41,853 nt of DNA, taken from positions 1 to 41,853 of the forward strand of contig JAEZJK010000077.1 of assembly GCA_023415835.1 (NCBI GenBank), given 5' to 3'. A program made the translations under genes and the position numbers. Below the pieces are notes generated by a model. The model worked only from the letters and a program-made list of their open reading frames with translations. It searched no databases and was not told the DNA's origin. The stretch is from Bacillota bacterium (GTDB taxonomy: Bacteria; Bacillota; UBA4882; UBA8346). Shown here piece after piece: positions 41,432 to 41,853 of the stretch. Numbering within the stretch: position 1 is the first letter of the stretch; each line of letters starts with the position of its first letter.

Positions 41432-41535
41432 AGTTGAATTACCATATATTAGCAACCAGAATATCCTATGGGTTTATAGTTTAAGCCCTTTATTAAATGT
41501 TTATACTAAAGTAAATATTTAGTGGAGGCGCTAAA

Positions 41536-41706
41536 TTGGGAAAAAATAAGAAAGAATTAAATGTAAGAGAAGAGGTTTGCCGTGCGGATGCGGATGAAGT
41601 GAAATACATGATGCTTTTAAACGCGATAAATGAACCAAACATTCAGTCCAATACTGAGAACGAAGCAAATGCCCCTGAATTTGAAAAAAGACAATCCAAA
41701 AATTAA
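41536..41706 (+). CDS. Small hydrophilic protein of unknown function
   Basis: A 56-residue frame starts at TTG 41536, preceded by GTGGAGGCG with good spacing, and ends at TAA 41704-41706. The product is charged and soluble, starting MGKNKKELNVREEVCRADAD, with one Cys, a short helix-like KYMMLLNAIN centre and an Asn/Glu-rich tail. A TATACT at 41512-41517 could be its -10 element. I recognise no family. The size and composition would suit a small spore or regulatory protein, but this is a guess. The right IS copy begins 20 bases after it. Confidence 0.5.
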   Translation: MGKNKKELNVREEVCRADADEVKYMMLLNAINEPNIQSNTENEANAPEFEKRQSKN

Positions 41707-41726
41707 CTGAATGGATAACCAAGAAT

Positions 41727-41853
41727 AATATAATGCTCCCATAGGGTGAGACACAAAAAAGAAAAAATAAGTTATAATGTGAACATGAACAAGAGAAATC
41801 AATACACAGCAGAATTTAAAACCAAAGTCGTGATAGAGTTGCTTCGTGAAGAA
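41727..41853 (+). mobile_element. 5' end of an IS3-like insertion sequence, right copy
   Basis: Bases 41727-41851 are the exact inverted copy of 1-125. They comprise the IS terminus (TGCTCCCATAGGG near 41734), a leader and the transposase start. The element runs off the right end. The left and right copies face outward, so the window is bounded by two copies in opposite orientation. Confidence 0.8.
41785..41853 (+). CDS. Transposase OrfA-like protein, N-terminal fragment (right IS copy)
   Basis: The ATG at 41785 opens a frame of 23 codons that runs off the end. It encodes the same MNKRNQYTAEFKTKVVIELL start as the left copy, then REE. The family call (IS3-type OrfA) rests on this short stretch. 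Confidence 0.65.
   Translation, partial: MNKRNQYTAEFKTKVVIELLREE

Overview
The window looks like a complete 41.9 kb assembly contig from a spore-forming bacterium of the Bacillota that also has an outer membrane (a diderm firmicute such as the Negativicutes, Halanaerobiales or Limnochordia types; the genus cannot be fixed from this sequence). Evidence for sporulation is an alpha/beta-type small acid-soluble spore protein, SpoVS and a SigH-like sigma factor. Evidence for an outer membrane is a signal-peptide beta-barrel protein ending in Phe and a dense set of LPS core genes (two WaaA-type transferases, heptose pathway, heptosyltransferase, O-antigen ligase). Ribosome binding sites are strong AGGAGG types, and TTG/GTG starts are frequent.

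Layout. 1-439: the 5' end of an IS3-like element abuts an HxlR regulator whose N-terminus it has removed. 644-5439: a KDG-type sugar kinase, a small outer-membrane barrel, a one-helix membrane peptide, a HAD phosphatase, then a TPR / nitroreductase / PQ-loop-like run. 5518-8280 (minus): transketolase and two spore-protein genes, one canonical and one strongly divergent. 8469-20573 (plus): the conserved housekeeping block yceD(DUF177)-rpmF, plsX-fabD-fabG-acpP-fabF-rnc, spoVS, a sigma factor, smc-ftsY. 20660-34142: an LPS/surface glycan region with frequent strand switches and visibly more AT. 34689-40412: miaB, an RluA-type pseudouridine synthase, aroF-tyrA, a PHP phosphoesterase. 40483-41210: six tRNAs (Val, Asp, Phe, Gly, Cys, Leu). 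The right end has a duplicated tRNA-Leu tail, a 56-residue small protein and a second copy of the same IS end, inverted relative to the first.

How the genes fit together. The plus-strand block makes fatty acids (malonyl-ACP loading, condensation, ketoreduction, carrier) and feeds phospholipid and lipid A synthesis. The glycan region holds GmhA, GmhB and HldE for ADP-heptose, a GT9 heptosyltransferase, two WaaA paralogues, two KpsC/KpsS-like transferases and a WaaL/Wzy-type ligase. No KdsA or KdsB is present here. Instead a KdsC-like phosphatase sits beside a NeuA-type cytidylyltransferase and a NeuB-type synthase that lacks the usual C-terminal SAF domain. The second WaaA has changes in four motifs that are conserved in the first. 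My main hypothesis is that this cluster makes a CMP-activated nonulosonate (or makes Kdo by a Neu-type route) and that the second WaaA transfers it to the lipid A core. That is inference; the sequence shows only the gene content and motif changes.
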